Made by a program: the position numbers and the translations under genes. DNA of 9,061 bases, from positions 1 through 9,061 of the forward strand of contig CAZPVB010000156.1 in NCBI GenBank assembly GCA_964589855.1, in the 5' to 3' direction. The notes below the pieces were generated by a model, which saw nothing but the letters and a program-made list of their open reading frames with translations, searched no databases and was not told the origin of the DNA. Shown here piece after piece: positions 1-7,815 of the stretch (position 1 is its first letter; every line of letters starts with the position of its first letter). Source of the stretch: SKVR01 sp964589855. Its GTDB lineage: Bacteria; Bacteroidota; Bacteroidia; Bacteroidales; UBA7960.

Positions 1-1108
1 TCCCTTTCTCAAAATAAAAGGTGCCCAGGTAAACCCAGGTTCCATGACCCATTTGCTGATTAACAGCGAAGCGAGCAGTTCCACCGGCATACTTAATTTC
101 ACCCTTTACCTGTTCCAGGTTCTCCGGGTGCCAGGCCCAGGAAAAATAAACTGCGTAATATCCTTGTTCCGGTATATCTGGTATGTAGGTTAGTTCACCG
201 CCTGAATTGGATTCCATGATCACATGACTTCCGTTATGAAAAGGATTGTCATGATTGAAAATAGTATCCTGCAGTAAAAATCCTTTTTCACCCCTGATCA
301 GGTCTGAAGTACCTTTGGTGAATTCAAATGCTGAATGTGTTGAGGATTGATCATTATCCACGATCACTTCATTTGTCTGAAGGTCTCTTTCCCTTGGCAT
401 CAGTACGTTTGCACCCGCATTTTCGAGCATTGGAACTATAAATTTCAAGGTATATTCCATCGGAAAAATATCTTCTACTGTGCTGAATAATCGGGCTCTT
501 TGCCATTGCCATCGTTGTTTTGTCTGGTTGTAGTACAATCCGTGGCTGTGCCACAGGGCAATATGATTGCCTGACAAACCACCCGGATAATTCTCTTGCC
601 ATTGTCTTGTAACAAGCGGAGGTGCTTTGGATTGCTTTCTGGAAATTTTTGATGAATCATAGGTGTTTTCTGTCCGATATACATGAGGTATGTAATATTG
701 GAGACTGTGTCCTCTTGTGAAAAAGCGGATATCATATTTACGAAATCGCCATCCTAACTGATCTTTACCTGTTTGGTGCAAAGTGTCGATGAGATCCTTT
801 CTCACGGGAATATGGGTGAGGGCATCAGAAAAATAAACATGAATGCTCTTATCCCGGGCAAACACGCTTACACTGTCTATGTCAATCTTTCCAACGTGTT
901 TGTAAGGAAGAAAAAAAAGCGGTAGATCCTGGAGTTTTTTTCCTGCGATCTTGCTTTTTCTTTCATGGGGTGGGATGTGTGGCTGGTTGTTGAAAGCCAA
1001 CAGATCTGGCATTACCAGTAAATGCAATAGGAGCATGCTGCCAAAGACAAACCAAAACCGTTTGCCCATCAGGAAAGGTAATGAAAAATGGAAGAATCTG
1101 TTGACCAT
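1..1108 (-). CDS. Secreted Amidase_3-like / golvesin C-terminal-like domain protein (3' end outside window)
   Basis: This open frame gives 369 codons with no stop before the left edge, so the gene is incomplete in the window. The N-terminus carries a signal-peptide-like stretch: basic MGKR, then a hydrophobic run, then PDLLA, at residues 14-38. Residues 180-242 resemble zinc N-acetylmuramoyl-L-alanine amidases of the Amidase_3 type. IALWHSHG (183-190) takes the place of the usual DPGHG, with H189 as likely ligand; E212 in STVED fits the second ligand; LENAGANVLMPRERD (228-242) matches the helix-strand that follows. From about residue 316, YYAVYFSW, then AGGTARFAVNQ and HGTWVYLGTF match the golvesin C-terminal-like domain. 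Bacteroidota homologues are often labelled xanthan lyase or amidase. The third zinc ligand should lie beyond the window. The start at 1108 fits an A-rich leader and a nearby -7 box; an in-frame ATG at 1069 gives a cleaner signal peptide. Expected location is periplasm or outside the cell. Peptidoglycan cleavage is inferred from fold resemblance, not shown. Confidence 0.8.
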   Translation of the reverse strand, partial: MVNRFFHFSLPFLMGKRFWFVFGSMLLLHLLVMPDLLAFNNQPHIPPHERKSKIAGKKLQDLPLFFLPYKHVGKIDIDSVSVFARDKSIHVYFSDALTHIPVRKDLIDTLHQTGKDQLGWRFRKYDIRFFTRGHSLQYYIPHVYRTENTYDSSKISRKQSKAPPLVTRQWQENYPGGLSGNHIALWHSHGLYYNQTKQRWQWQRARLFSTVEDIFPMEYTLKFIVPMLENAGANVLMPRERDLQTNEVIVDNDQSSTHSAFEFTKGTSDLIRGEKGFLLQDTIFNHDNPFHNGSHVIMESNSGGELTYIPDIPEQGYYAVYFSWAWHPENLEQVKGEIKYAGGTARFAVNQQMGHGTWVYLGTFYFEKG

Positions 1109-1133
1109 CGATGTTTTTTATGAAAAATCTCTT

Positions 1134-1141
1134 CAAAAGTA
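1134..1141 (-). promoter_or_regulatory. Candidate Bacteroidota -7 box for the minus-strand amidase-like gene
   Basis: Read on the minus strand this is TACTTTTG, an exact match to the Bacteroidota -7 consensus TAnnTTTG. A T-run (complement of the A9 tract at 1162-1170) lies about 20 bases upstream, where the -33 TTTG element is expected, but it lacks the G. Transcription would start near 1127, giving a leader of about 20 bases before the ATG at 1108. The call rests on consensus only. Confidence 0.4.
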
Positions 1142-1213
1142 TGAACTCTTTTCGGAATAAGAAAAAAAAATGTAAGGTTTTTAAAAATAATTATTAATGT
1201 TGTATTTTATTTT

Positions 1214-1221
1214 TACATTTG
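1214..1221 (+). promoter_or_regulatory. Candidate Bacteroidota -7 box for the kinase/murQ unit
   Basis: TACATTTG matches the Bacteroidota -7 consensus TAnnTTTG exactly and lies about 50 bases upstream of the kinase ATG, in the divergent intergenic region. No convincing TTTG -33 element is present at the usual spacing; the upstream sequence is simply AT-rich. The copy ATTGAAA occurs twice downstream (1244-1250 and 1261-1267, a 17-bp step), which could be an operator half-site pair or chance. Confidence 0.4.
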
Positions 1222-1271
1222 CAAAGTAAGGATGTAAATTCATATTGAAACAATCCCAAAATTGAAATCCT

Positions 1272-2132
1272 ATGCAAATCATTGCTGATAGCGGATCAAC
1301 CAAAACCCTGTGGTATTTACTTGATGAAGATCATCAACCTTCCTCCCATTGCGAAACAGCCGGGATTAACCCCTATTTTCAGCAAAGTTCAGAGATTGTA
1401 AAAACCCTCGAAAAGGAGTTTGTACTACCATACCAAAACGTCAGGAAAGTATATTATTATGGATCAGGAGTTTCCAATAAGCAGAAGCGCAATGAATTAT
1501 ACGAAGCACTGAGAAGTTATTTTGGTTCTGTTTCTATTCATATTGAAAGTGATCTTTTGGGTGCAGCCCGCTCACTTTGCGGAACGGAAAAAGGGATTGC
1601 CTCTATTTTGGGAACTGGCGCAAACTCATGTTTTTATGATGGCAGAAAGATTGCTGAGAACATTTCTTCGTTGGGATATGCTCTGGGCGATGAAGGTAGC
1701 GGAGCGTACCTGGGCAAAGTGCTGATAGGAAAGGTTTTTAGAAAACAGTTTCCTCACTATTTAATCAAACTGTTTTTCGATGCCTATCCGGTGGGTTTGG
1801 GCGATGTTTTAAACAATGTATATCGTGAACCCTATTCCAACAGATACCTGGCAGGGTTTACGCGTTTTTTGTCGAATCATATGCACGATACCCATATTCA
1901 GAAAATGGTAAAAGATGCTTTTGAGTTGTTTTTGATCAACAATATTCATCCTTATTCACTTGCCAAACAATTGCCTTTACATTTTACGGGGAGCATTGCC
2001 TGGCATTTTAAGGATCTGCTCAAACAAACTATCATAGAACAAGGATTTCTTGTTGGAAAAATAACACAAGACCCCATGGAAGGGCTTTTATTATATCATA
2101 AAAATATTTCTGATAATCAGGTTAAAACATAA
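1272..2132 (+). CDS. murK: BadF/BadG/BcrA/BcrD-family amino-sugar kinase (GlcNAc/MurNAc kinase, MurK-like)
   Basis: This is a cytoplasmic ATP-dependent sugar kinase of the ASKHA fold, 286 residues, the usual length for the Bacteroidota members annotated as N-acetylglucosamine kinase. Visible motifs in order are the phosphate-1 loop ADSGSTK (5-11), SDLLGAAR (93-100) with D94 as probable catalytic base, the phosphate-2 motif ILGTGANSC (112-120), GDEGSGAYLGK (139-149), and the adenosine motif HFTGSIAW (237-244). Sequence alone does not separate GlcNAc from MurNAc as substrate, and related clostridial MurK accepts both. The murQ gene lies 108 bp downstream in the same direction, which favours MurNAc (or MurNAc plus GlcNAc) phosphorylation. 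The product MurNAc-6-P would be the substrate of MurQ. A MurK-MurQ pairing is known from the Tannerella forsythia murTKQ locus, but the transporter MurT is not seen here. The family call is firm; the gene symbol is inferred from context. Confidence 0.88.
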   Translation: MQIIADSGSTKTLWYLLDEDHQPSSHCETAGINPYFQQSSEIVKTLEKEFVLPYQNVRKVYYYGSGVSNKQKRNELYEALRSYFGSVSIHIESDLLGAARSLCGTEKGIASILGTGANSCFYDGRKIAENISSLGYALGDEGSGAYLGKVLIGKVFRKQFPHYLIKLFFDAYPVGLGDVLNNVYREPYSNRYLAGFTRFLSNHMHDTHIQKMVKDAFELFLINNIHPYSLAKQLPLHFTGSIAWHFKDLLKQTIIEQGFLVGKITQDPMEGLLLYHKNISDNQVKT

Positions 2133-2147
2133 ACCAGTTGCTAACAA

Positions 2148-2155
2148 TATTTTTG
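2148..2155 (+). promoter_or_regulatory. Possible -7 box in the kinase-murQ gap
   Basis: TATTTTTG fits TAnnTTTG and sits 85 bases before the murQ ATG in a 108-bp AT-rich gap. No TTTG is present at the -33 spacing. It is followed by a small inverted repeat, AATAC-agat-GTATT (2157-2170). It could give murQ its own transcript, but in AT-rich DNA this short motif may be chance. Confidence 0.2.
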
Positions 2156-2240
2156 CAATACAGATGTATTCATGATTATTTTGAAACTATATAAATGCCG
2201 TAAGTGATTGTCAGCAAAATTTCTCAATAAGATACATACT

Positions 2241-3077
2241 ATGGAAAAGGAAAAATTTACCCTGAGCATAACCGAATCAGCATCTGAATTTGAAAACCTT
2301 GAAAAGATGACCGTGCACGAGCTTACTGAGGCAATCAATAAAGAGGACGCCAAGGTTCATGCTGCTGTCAGAGAAGCGCTTCCACAGATCACACGGCTAA
2401 TTGAACTGATACTTGAACGCATGTGTAAGGGAGGCAGGATCTTTTATCTGGGAGCGGGCACCAGTGGCAGACTGGGTGTATTGGATGCCTCTGAATTACC
2501 ACCCACTTTTGGGGTGCCCGATACCATGGTACTCGGGCTGATAGCCGGCGGCGATGTAGCATTGAGAAAAGCGGTGGAATCAGCAGAAGATGATCCGGAG
2601 ATGGCCTGGAAAGAAATACAGCAAAGAGAGGTAACCCCGCTCGATACCGTTATAGGCATTGCTGCATCTGGTTCAACACCCTATGTGGTTGGTGGCATCA
2701 AAAGAGCAAGAGAAAATGGATTGTTGACCGGATGCATAACCTGTAACCCCGGTTCTCAGGTAGCACAGGCAGCTGAATATCCCATAGAGGTGATCGTAGG
2801 TCCTGAATTTGTAACCGGAAGCACCCGCCTGAAAGCAGGCACAGCACAAAAAATGGTGTTGAATATGATCACTACCACTCTTATGATCAAGATGGGAAGG
2901 GTGAAAGGTAACAAGATGGTGAATATGCAACTGACCAATCAAAAACTTGTAAAAAGAGGAACGCGGATGATTATGGAAGAAACCGGTTTAGATGAAAAAA
3001 GTGCACAGGAAAACCTTTTGAAATTTGGTTCTGTGAAAAAAGCACTTGAAGCAATAAAAAATAGCGCCAGTCGCTAA
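2241..3077 (+). CDS. murQ: N-acetylmuramic acid 6-phosphate etherase
   Basis: MurQ is a cytoplasmic SIS-fold lyase that cleaves the D-lactyl ether of MurNAc-6-phosphate to give GlcNAc-6-phosphate and D-lactate, a key step of peptidoglycan recycling. The 278-residue product aligns throughout with E. coli MurQ. Clear blocks are YLGAGTSGRLGVLDASELPP (69-88), GLIAGGD (99-105), ESAEDD (113-118), GIAASGSTPYV (139-149), CNPGS (168-172) and the VTGSTRLKAGTAQK block (191-204). The catalytic glutamates corresponding to E. coli E83 and E114 are present as E85 and E116. I chose the ATG at 2241 because it matches the family N-terminus; an in-frame TTG at 2208 would add 11 residues and is less likely. The protein stops about 20 residues before the E. 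coli C-terminus, which is typical of my recollection of Bacteroidota members. The upstream kinase supplies a plausible substrate. Confidence 0.96.
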   Translation: MEKEKFTLSITESASEFENLEKMTVHELTEAINKEDAKVHAAVREALPQITRLIELILERMCKGGRIFYLGAGTSGRLGVLDASELPPTFGVPDTMVLGLIAGGDVALRKAVESAEDDPEMAWKEIQQREVTPLDTVIGIAASGSTPYVVGGIKRARENGLLTGCITCNPGSQVAQAAEYPIEVIVGPEFVTGSTRLKAGTAQKMVLNMITTTLMIKMGRVKGNKMVNMQLTNQKLVKRGTRMIMEETGLDEKSAQENLLKFGSVKKALEAIKNSASR

Positions 3078-3086
3078 AAATCATAA

Positions 3087-3110
3087 AGGAAGAGGTAAGC
3101 ATCTCCTTCT
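3087..3110 (+). other. Weak imperfect hairpin downstream of murQ
   Basis: AGGAAGAGG (3087-3095) and TCTCCTTCT (3102-3110) can form a 9-bp stem with one mismatch and G-U pairs around a 6-base loop, ten bases after the murQ stop. There is no T-tract behind it, so I do not call it an intrinsic terminator. It might stabilise the 3' end of the murK-murQ message or do nothing. Confidence 0.2.
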
Positions 3111-3167
3111 AAATATAATTACCATGAGGATATGTTACCTTAACTTTTTTATTCGTGAGAATTCGTT

Positions 3168-3175
3168 TACATTTA
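3168..3175 (+). promoter_or_regulatory. Weak candidate -7 box upstream of susC-like gene
   Basis: TACATTTA differs by one base from TAnnTTTG and lies 87 bases before the susC-like ATG in the 184-bp gap after murQ. A T-run (3145-3150) ends 17 bases upstream, slightly short of the normal spacing. The length of the gap suggests the Sus genes have their own promoter, but the exact site is not secure. Confidence 0.2.
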
Positions 3176-3261
3176 TATCAATTCTGCAGGCATAAAATGA
3201 ACTCTGTATTTCAAACCATTAAAGAATCCAAAAAGTATAATTCAACAAAAACCTAATCAAT

Positions 3262-6200
3262 ATGAAAAAGTTTTTAACGGCGTTAGTATTTGTTTTGCTA
3301 ACGGTTTCTATTACAAACGCCCAGCAAAGGCAGATCACCGGAACGGTTACAGATGCCGCCGATGGTACTCCTTTGATTGGTGTTACTGTGCTTGTGAAAG
3401 GAACAACACAGGGAACGACCACTGATATTGATGGAAATTATTCCATGCAGGCTTCAGAGGGAGATGTGTTAGTTTTTCGTTTTATCGGAATGGAATCACA
3501 GGAGGTAGTTGTGCAGGAGCAGGAAGAGATCAATGTACAACTCGATGCCAATGTGGCCATCCTCGATCAGGTAGTGGTTACAGCCCTGGGTATCAAGCGA
3601 GAGGAAAGACAACTGACCTACAATGTGCAAAGCGTGGAATCAGAAGAGATCATCTCGAGCCGCCAGGAGAATCTGGTCAATGCCCTTCAGGGTCGTGTAT
3701 CGGGTGTGCAGGTAACCTCAACAGGTGGAGCACCCGGAGCGGCCAGTGAGATCATTCTCAGGGGGGCTACCTCTGTGGATGGCGATAACCAACCCTTATT
3801 TGTGATCGACGGAGTACCCATTTCCAACTCAAGTATCCGGGGTACCACCAACCGTGCTGCCGATATCAACCCCAACGATATTGAAAATATTTCGATCCTG
3901 AAAGGGGCAGCAGCAGCAGCACTTTACGGTATCGATGCTGCCAACGGGGCCGTGATCATTACTACCAAAAGAGGTGTGGAAGGTGCTGTTACCGTTGGAC
4001 TGAATAGTTCAGTCACAACATCGCAGGTTGGAAAATTGCACGAAGTGCAGAATATGTTTACCACGGGAGCAGCGGGTTTATACAACCCCAGAACCTTCTC
4101 GCACTGGGGACCCCTTTTTCGCAGAAGCGACAATGTATACAACAATCTCGACAACTTTTTCCGCACGGGTGTATCGTCAAAATTTGATGCCAATGTAAGT
4201 GGAGGAAGTGAAAACCTTACTTATTACCTGGCAATGTCGAACCTGGATGACCAGGGTATTGTTCCCAATACAAATTACGGCAGAAGGTCTGCCATGCTCA
4301 CAGGATCAGCCAATATAACTGATCGTTTAACTGTGCGTACCAATGCCAATATAATAAAAACCAGTAATGCATATGGTATTGTAGATGCATCCGGAGGATG
4401 GATGGCAAACGTATATCGCTGGCCCAGATGGGATGATATGGAAAATGTTTATAACCCCGATGGCAGCGAACGAAATGTCTGGATTCCCGTTAGCGGAAAC
4501 CTGGCAGATGTACCGGATAACCCTCTTTGGGTTGCCAATCACAATGTCAGGGAAGATCTTGTAGACCGTACACTGGCATCAGTAACGGTTAATTATAACA
4601 TTACCGATTGGTTGTCATTTGATTATGTTGCTGGCCGCGACTTTTTTATGCAGGATTATAAAGCTGTAAGGGAATGGGGTTCTGCGGGTAATGCCCACGA
4701 AGGTGCCATTAACGAATTCAAACGGAAAAGTGAAAAGATCACATCCACTGCCATTCTTACTCTTGACAGAAACATTGGCGAAGATCTTACCGTGAAAGCA
4801 CTGGTGGGTAACAACGTACAACTTGATCAGGCGCAAAATACTTTTGTAGAAGGTGAACGTTTCAGAAATCCTACGCTCCATTCTATCAACAACCTTCAGG
4901 AGATCAGAAACTCTCAGTCCACTTCCAGAAGGAGGATTGTAGGTTTATTTGGTGATGTTACCCTTGACTATAAACGATTTTTGGTTTTGGGTGTTTCCGG
5001 AAGAAACGACTGGTCATCAACACTGCCCCTGGAAAATCGCTCATTCTTTTATCCATCTTACAGTTTTGCTTTTATCCCCTCCGAATTCTTTGAAGGAAAT
5101 CTGGCAGATATTCTTTCATTTGCCAAGTTAAGAGGTAGTTATGCACAAGTAGGTAAAGATGCACCACCACATCGTCTTACCCAAACGTTGACCCAGTTTT
5201 TTGGTATCAACAGTGGTTGGAGAAACGATCCCTTTGCCGGTAACCCGATTCTGAAACCTGAGATTACAACAGAACTGGAGGTTGGTGTCGATTTCAGACT
5301 GCTTAACGGGTTGTTTAATGTCGATTTTACTTATTATGAAAGAAGTTCTGATGATCAGATCATTCAACCGCGTGTAACGCCCGTAACCGGTGCCATTCTG
5401 CAGACCGTTAACTCTGGTTCTGTCGAAAACAAAGGGATGGAGATGCTGATCGTTAGCAATATTATCAGAAACGATGACATGCACTGGCAGGTATCTGCAA
5501 ACATGTTTGGAAACCGTTCAAAACTTACCAAACTTTTTGGTGATCTCGTAGAATTCCCGGTTACTTACGGGCAGGTTTCTTCGCAGGCCATTGCCAGCTC
5601 ATGGCTGGGAGAACCACTGTTTGGTATTGTAGGTACCGATTATGCACGTACCGACGATGGTGAAGTAATTGTTGATCAGGATGGATATCCTGTTATCGAT
5701 TCTGAAAAGAGATATATTGGAAACCGTGAACCGGAATTATATTATGGTTTTACCAACAACTTCCGTTACAAAAACATTGAATTCTCTTTTCTGGTTGATG
5801 GCACCTATGGAGCAGATATTATGAATGCTACCAGTCAGTTTCTGATATCCAGCGGAAATCATTCCATGTTAGAGGAATATCGTAATCAGGAATTTGTTTA
5901 CGATGGCGTTGTAGAGACCTCAGAGGGCAATTATGTTCCCAACGAGACACCTGTTGTACTCGACCGTGATTTTTTTAATAATTATTATACACTTGCCGGA
6001 ACAAATTTTGTGGAAGAAGTATACTGGGTTCGTTTACGAAACATAAACCTGGTGTATCATTTACCGGAAAACTTCCTGTCCAATCTGAGAATAAAAGAAG
6101 CATCCGTAAACCTGAATTTACAAAATCTGTTTCTATGGACCAACTACTCTGGTGGCGACCCCGAGGTGAACAATGCCGGTCCTGGCGGAGGCGCCAGTGG

Positions 6201-6279
6201 TGCTGGTACAATGGGCGTGGATTACTTCCAGGTACCTAACCGGCAAGCTGTTACAATGGGTTTGAATCTGAGATTTTAA
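3262..6279 (+). CDS. SusC/RagA-family TonB-dependent outer-membrane transporter
   Basis: This is the 1005-residue outer-membrane channel that imports a SusD-captured ligand using TonB energy. A signal peptide (MKKFLTALVFVLLTVSITNA, cleavage near 20) leads into a carboxypeptidase-D-regulatory-like N-terminal extension (about 24-96, with ITGTVTDAADGTPLIGVTV and GNYSM). A TonB-box-like QVVVTALGI (103-111) follows. The plug domain spans about 118-238, with NALQGRVSGVQV, LRGATS, PLFVIDGVP and the SusC hallmark ENISILKGAAAAALYG (208-223) followed by AANGAVIITTKRG. The remainder is the 22-strand-type beta barrel ending in GLNLRF with the terminal aromatic usual for BAM-inserted proteins. The start has an A-rich leader and no Shine-Dalgarno, as normal in this phylum. 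The susD-like partner begins 45 bp downstream. The ligand cannot be read from the sequence; a peptidoglycan-derived ligand is only suggested by murK/murQ next door, and a glycan or peptide is equally possible. Confidence 0.96.
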   Translation: MKKFLTALVFVLLTVSITNAQQRQITGTVTDAADGTPLIGVTVLVKGTTQGTTTDIDGNYSMQASEGDVLVFRFIGMESQEVVVQEQEEINVQLDANVAILDQVVVTALGIKREERQLTYNVQSVESEEIISSRQENLVNALQGRVSGVQVTSTGGAPGAASEIILRGATSVDGDNQPLFVIDGVPISNSSIRGTTNRAADINPNDIENISILKGAAAAALYGIDAANGAVIITTKRGVEGAVTVGLNSSVTTSQVGKLHEVQNMFTTGAAGLYNPRTFSHWGPLFRRSDNVYNNLDNFFRTGVSSKFDANVSGGSENLTYYLAMSNLDDQGIVPNTNYGRRSAMLTGSANITDRLTVRTNANIIKTSNAYGIVDASGGWMANVYRWPRWDDMENVYNPDGSERNVWIPVSGNLADVPDNPLWVANHNVREDLVDRTLASVTVNYNITDWLSFDYVAGRDFFMQDYKAVREWGSAGNAHEGAINEFKRKSEKITSTAILTLDRNIGEDLTVKALVGNNVQLDQAQNTFVEGERFRNPTLHSINNLQEIRNSQSTSRRRIVGLFGDVTLDYKRFLVLGVSGRNDWSSTLPLENRSFFYPSYSFAFIPSEFFEGNLADILSFAKLRGSYAQVGKDAPPHRLTQTLTQFFGINSGWRNDPFAGNPILKPEITTELEVGVDFRLLNGLFNVDFTYYERSSDDQIIQPRVTPVTGAILQTVNSGSVENKGMEMLIVSNIIRNDDMHWQVSANMFGNRSKLTKLFGDLVEFPVTYGQVSSQAIASSWLGEPLFGIVGTDYARTDDGEVIVDQDGYPVIDSEKRYIGNREPELYYGFTNNFRYKNIEFSFLVDGTYGADIMNATSQFLISSGNHSMLEEYRNQEFVYDGVVETSEGNYVPNETPVVLDRDFFNNYYTLAGTNFVEEVYWVRLRNINLVYHLPENFLSNLRIKEASVNLNLQNLFLWTNYSGGDPEVNNAGPGGGASGAGTMGVDYFQVPNRQAVTMGLNLRF

Positions 6280-6324
6280 TGCACAACCCCGGTTTTATTT
6301 TATGAACTCAAAAAAACAACAAAC

Positions 6325-7800
6325 ATGAAACGATTAGTAATATTATTATTGGCTACTTTTGTTTTCTGGGGATGCGAAGATTTTCTCGATGTAAATCAAT
6401 CCCTCGACAACGATGAAACTACTTCCCCCAATTATATGTTGCCTGCTGTTTTGGGCAATATGGCATACACTCATTACGAACAGGGTGAGATCACATCATA
6501 CATTACACAATATGTTACTACCGAGTTTGGAGGAAACTCTGTGAAAGACCGGTGGGATTACCGTAACGTACTGCGTATGGGCATCTGGCGTAAAAATTAT
6601 TTTGATGTGGCAGGAAATGCCAATAAAATGATTGAATTTGCCGAAGAAGAAGGATCTGATAACTACGTGGGAGTTGGAAAAGTAATGATGGCGTTTTCAT
6701 TTCTCACCGCAACCGATATGTTTGGCGATATGCCTGTATATGATGCATTTTCCGGTATTTACAATCCTTCTTATGATCCTCAGGATCAGGTGTATGATGA
6801 AATAGAAAATTGGATTGATGAAGGAATAGAGGCGCTTGAAAATGCCGATGAAACCAACAGAAGCATGGAGGTCTCCGAAGATCATATTTATGCCGGTAAT
6901 GTAGATCATTGGCTTTCATTTGCCTATGCCCTGAAAGCCAGGTTAAAAATTCATACAGCAAACTTTACAGAAGGGTATGATGAAGTACTTAATCTGGTAG
7001 ATCAGGCAAAACAAAACTGGAAAGAACCTCTTTATGCCTTTCTTACCGATGCCGACAGCGACTGGTACCGCAATCCATGGGGGCCTTCAAGGGCAAGAGC
7101 ACAATGGGATATGGTGCAGAATGCATTAAACTCATCTATCCATACCGACTTTTTTATGAATGCCATGAATTTATCCGGTGATTACGACCCACGCTTATAC
7201 GAACTTACAACACCGGGCGATAATGGGAACTATTTTTCTGTACCTGCCAGCCAGGGAAGAGGTGCACTTGATATTGAGGATTTTGCTATTTTGTATGATG
7301 GATACTGGACAAGTGATGATTCGCCCGTTATATTTATAACCACCGAAGAAATACATTTTATTGAAGCAGAAGCTGCCTATTATCTGCCCGACAGAAACAG
7401 GGCGTATCAGGCATATTTAAACGGTATTACAGCCAATTTTCAACGATTGGGCTTATCTGCTGAGTTAGATACTTACCTTACTTCTCAGGCAGTGCCCCAA
7501 ACAGCTGATGAATTGGAAATATCTGATATCATGATGCAAAAATATATAGCGCTATATCTTCAACCCGAAACATGGGTGGATATGCGCCGCTATCATTACA
7601 GCAATAATGCATATCCTGCCCTGCAATATCCTGAGAACGCCCTGGATTTATATGAAGGTGAGTGGATCAAAAGAATGCCTTACGATCCGCAGACTGAGTA
7701 TATTTATAACCCCAATGAAATAGAAAGATTGGGTGCCAGAAGAGATGACTGGGTAATTACTCCTTTTTGGTGGATTGAAAATTCAACTTTGTCAAATTAA
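6325..7800 (+). CDS. SusD/RagB-family nutrient-binding lipoprotein (SusD-like_2 type)
   Basis: This 491-residue surface lipoprotein should form the lid over the SusC channel and bind the ligand at the cell surface. A signal-peptidase-II signal ends at lipobox FWGC with C17 as the lipidated residue, followed by acidic EDFLDV as is typical of exported SusD proteins. SNYMLPAVLGNMAY-like sequence after residue 34, the TPR-like helical region containing KVMMAFSFLTATDMFGDMPV (119-138), TTEEIHFIEAEAAY (339-352), ETWVDMRRY (415-423) and the closing VITPFWW (477-483) fit the SusD-like_2 branch (PF12771) better than classical starch SusD. The start is preceded by AACAACAAAC, an A-rich leader. It lies 45 bp after the SusC-like gene and 15 bp before the next lipoprotein gene, so the three are almost certainly cotranscribed. 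Ligand specificity cannot be inferred. Confidence 0.94.
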   Translation: MKRLVILLLATFVFWGCEDFLDVNQSLDNDETTSPNYMLPAVLGNMAYTHYEQGEITSYITQYVTTEFGGNSVKDRWDYRNVLRMGIWRKNYFDVAGNANKMIEFAEEEGSDNYVGVGKVMMAFSFLTATDMFGDMPVYDAFSGIYNPSYDPQDQVYDEIENWIDEGIEALENADETNRSMEVSEDHIYAGNVDHWLSFAYALKARLKIHTANFTEGYDEVLNLVDQAKQNWKEPLYAFLTDADSDWYRNPWGPSRARAQWDMVQNALNSSIHTDFFMNAMNLSGDYDPRLYELTTPGDNGNYFSVPASQGRGALDIEDFAILYDGYWTSDDSPVIFITTEEIHFIEAEAAYYLPDRNRAYQAYLNGITANFQRLGLSAELDTYLTSQAVPQTADELEISDIMMQKYIALYLQPETWVDMRRYHYSNNAYPALQYPENALDLYEGEWIKRMPYDPQTEYIYNPNEIERLGARRDDWVITPFWWIENSTLSN

Positions 7801-7815
7801 AAAACACACAACACA

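Noticed and set aside
369..735. Two short minus-strand open frames of 77 and 86 codons
   Set aside because: They lie in other frames of the long amidase-like minus-strand gene, whose frame is fully open and shows family motifs; these are shadows.
951..1160. Plus-strand open frame of 69 codons
   Set aside because: It mostly overlaps the signal-peptide end of the minus-strand gene and the divergent promoter region, and has no recognisable features.
2208..2240. TTG start that would extend MurQ by 11 residues
   Set aside because: The ATG at 2241 matches the family N-terminus, and the extension has no conserved content.
3063..3077. Perfect inverted repeat TAGCG-ccagt-CGCTA at the murQ stop codon
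   Set aside because: The stem is only five base pairs and is followed by A rather than T on the coding strand. The T-run appears only on the minus strand, where there is no gene to terminate.
3907..3921. Five tandem GCA triplets in the susC-like gene, considered as a phase-variable repeat
   Set aside because: They encode the conserved Ala run of the SusC motif KGAAAAALYG. Slippage would change the alanine count without shifting frame.
5128..5484. Minus-strand open frame of 118 codons inside the susC-like gene
   Set aside because: It is antisense to well-conserved barrel coding sequence, with no start context or family resemblance.
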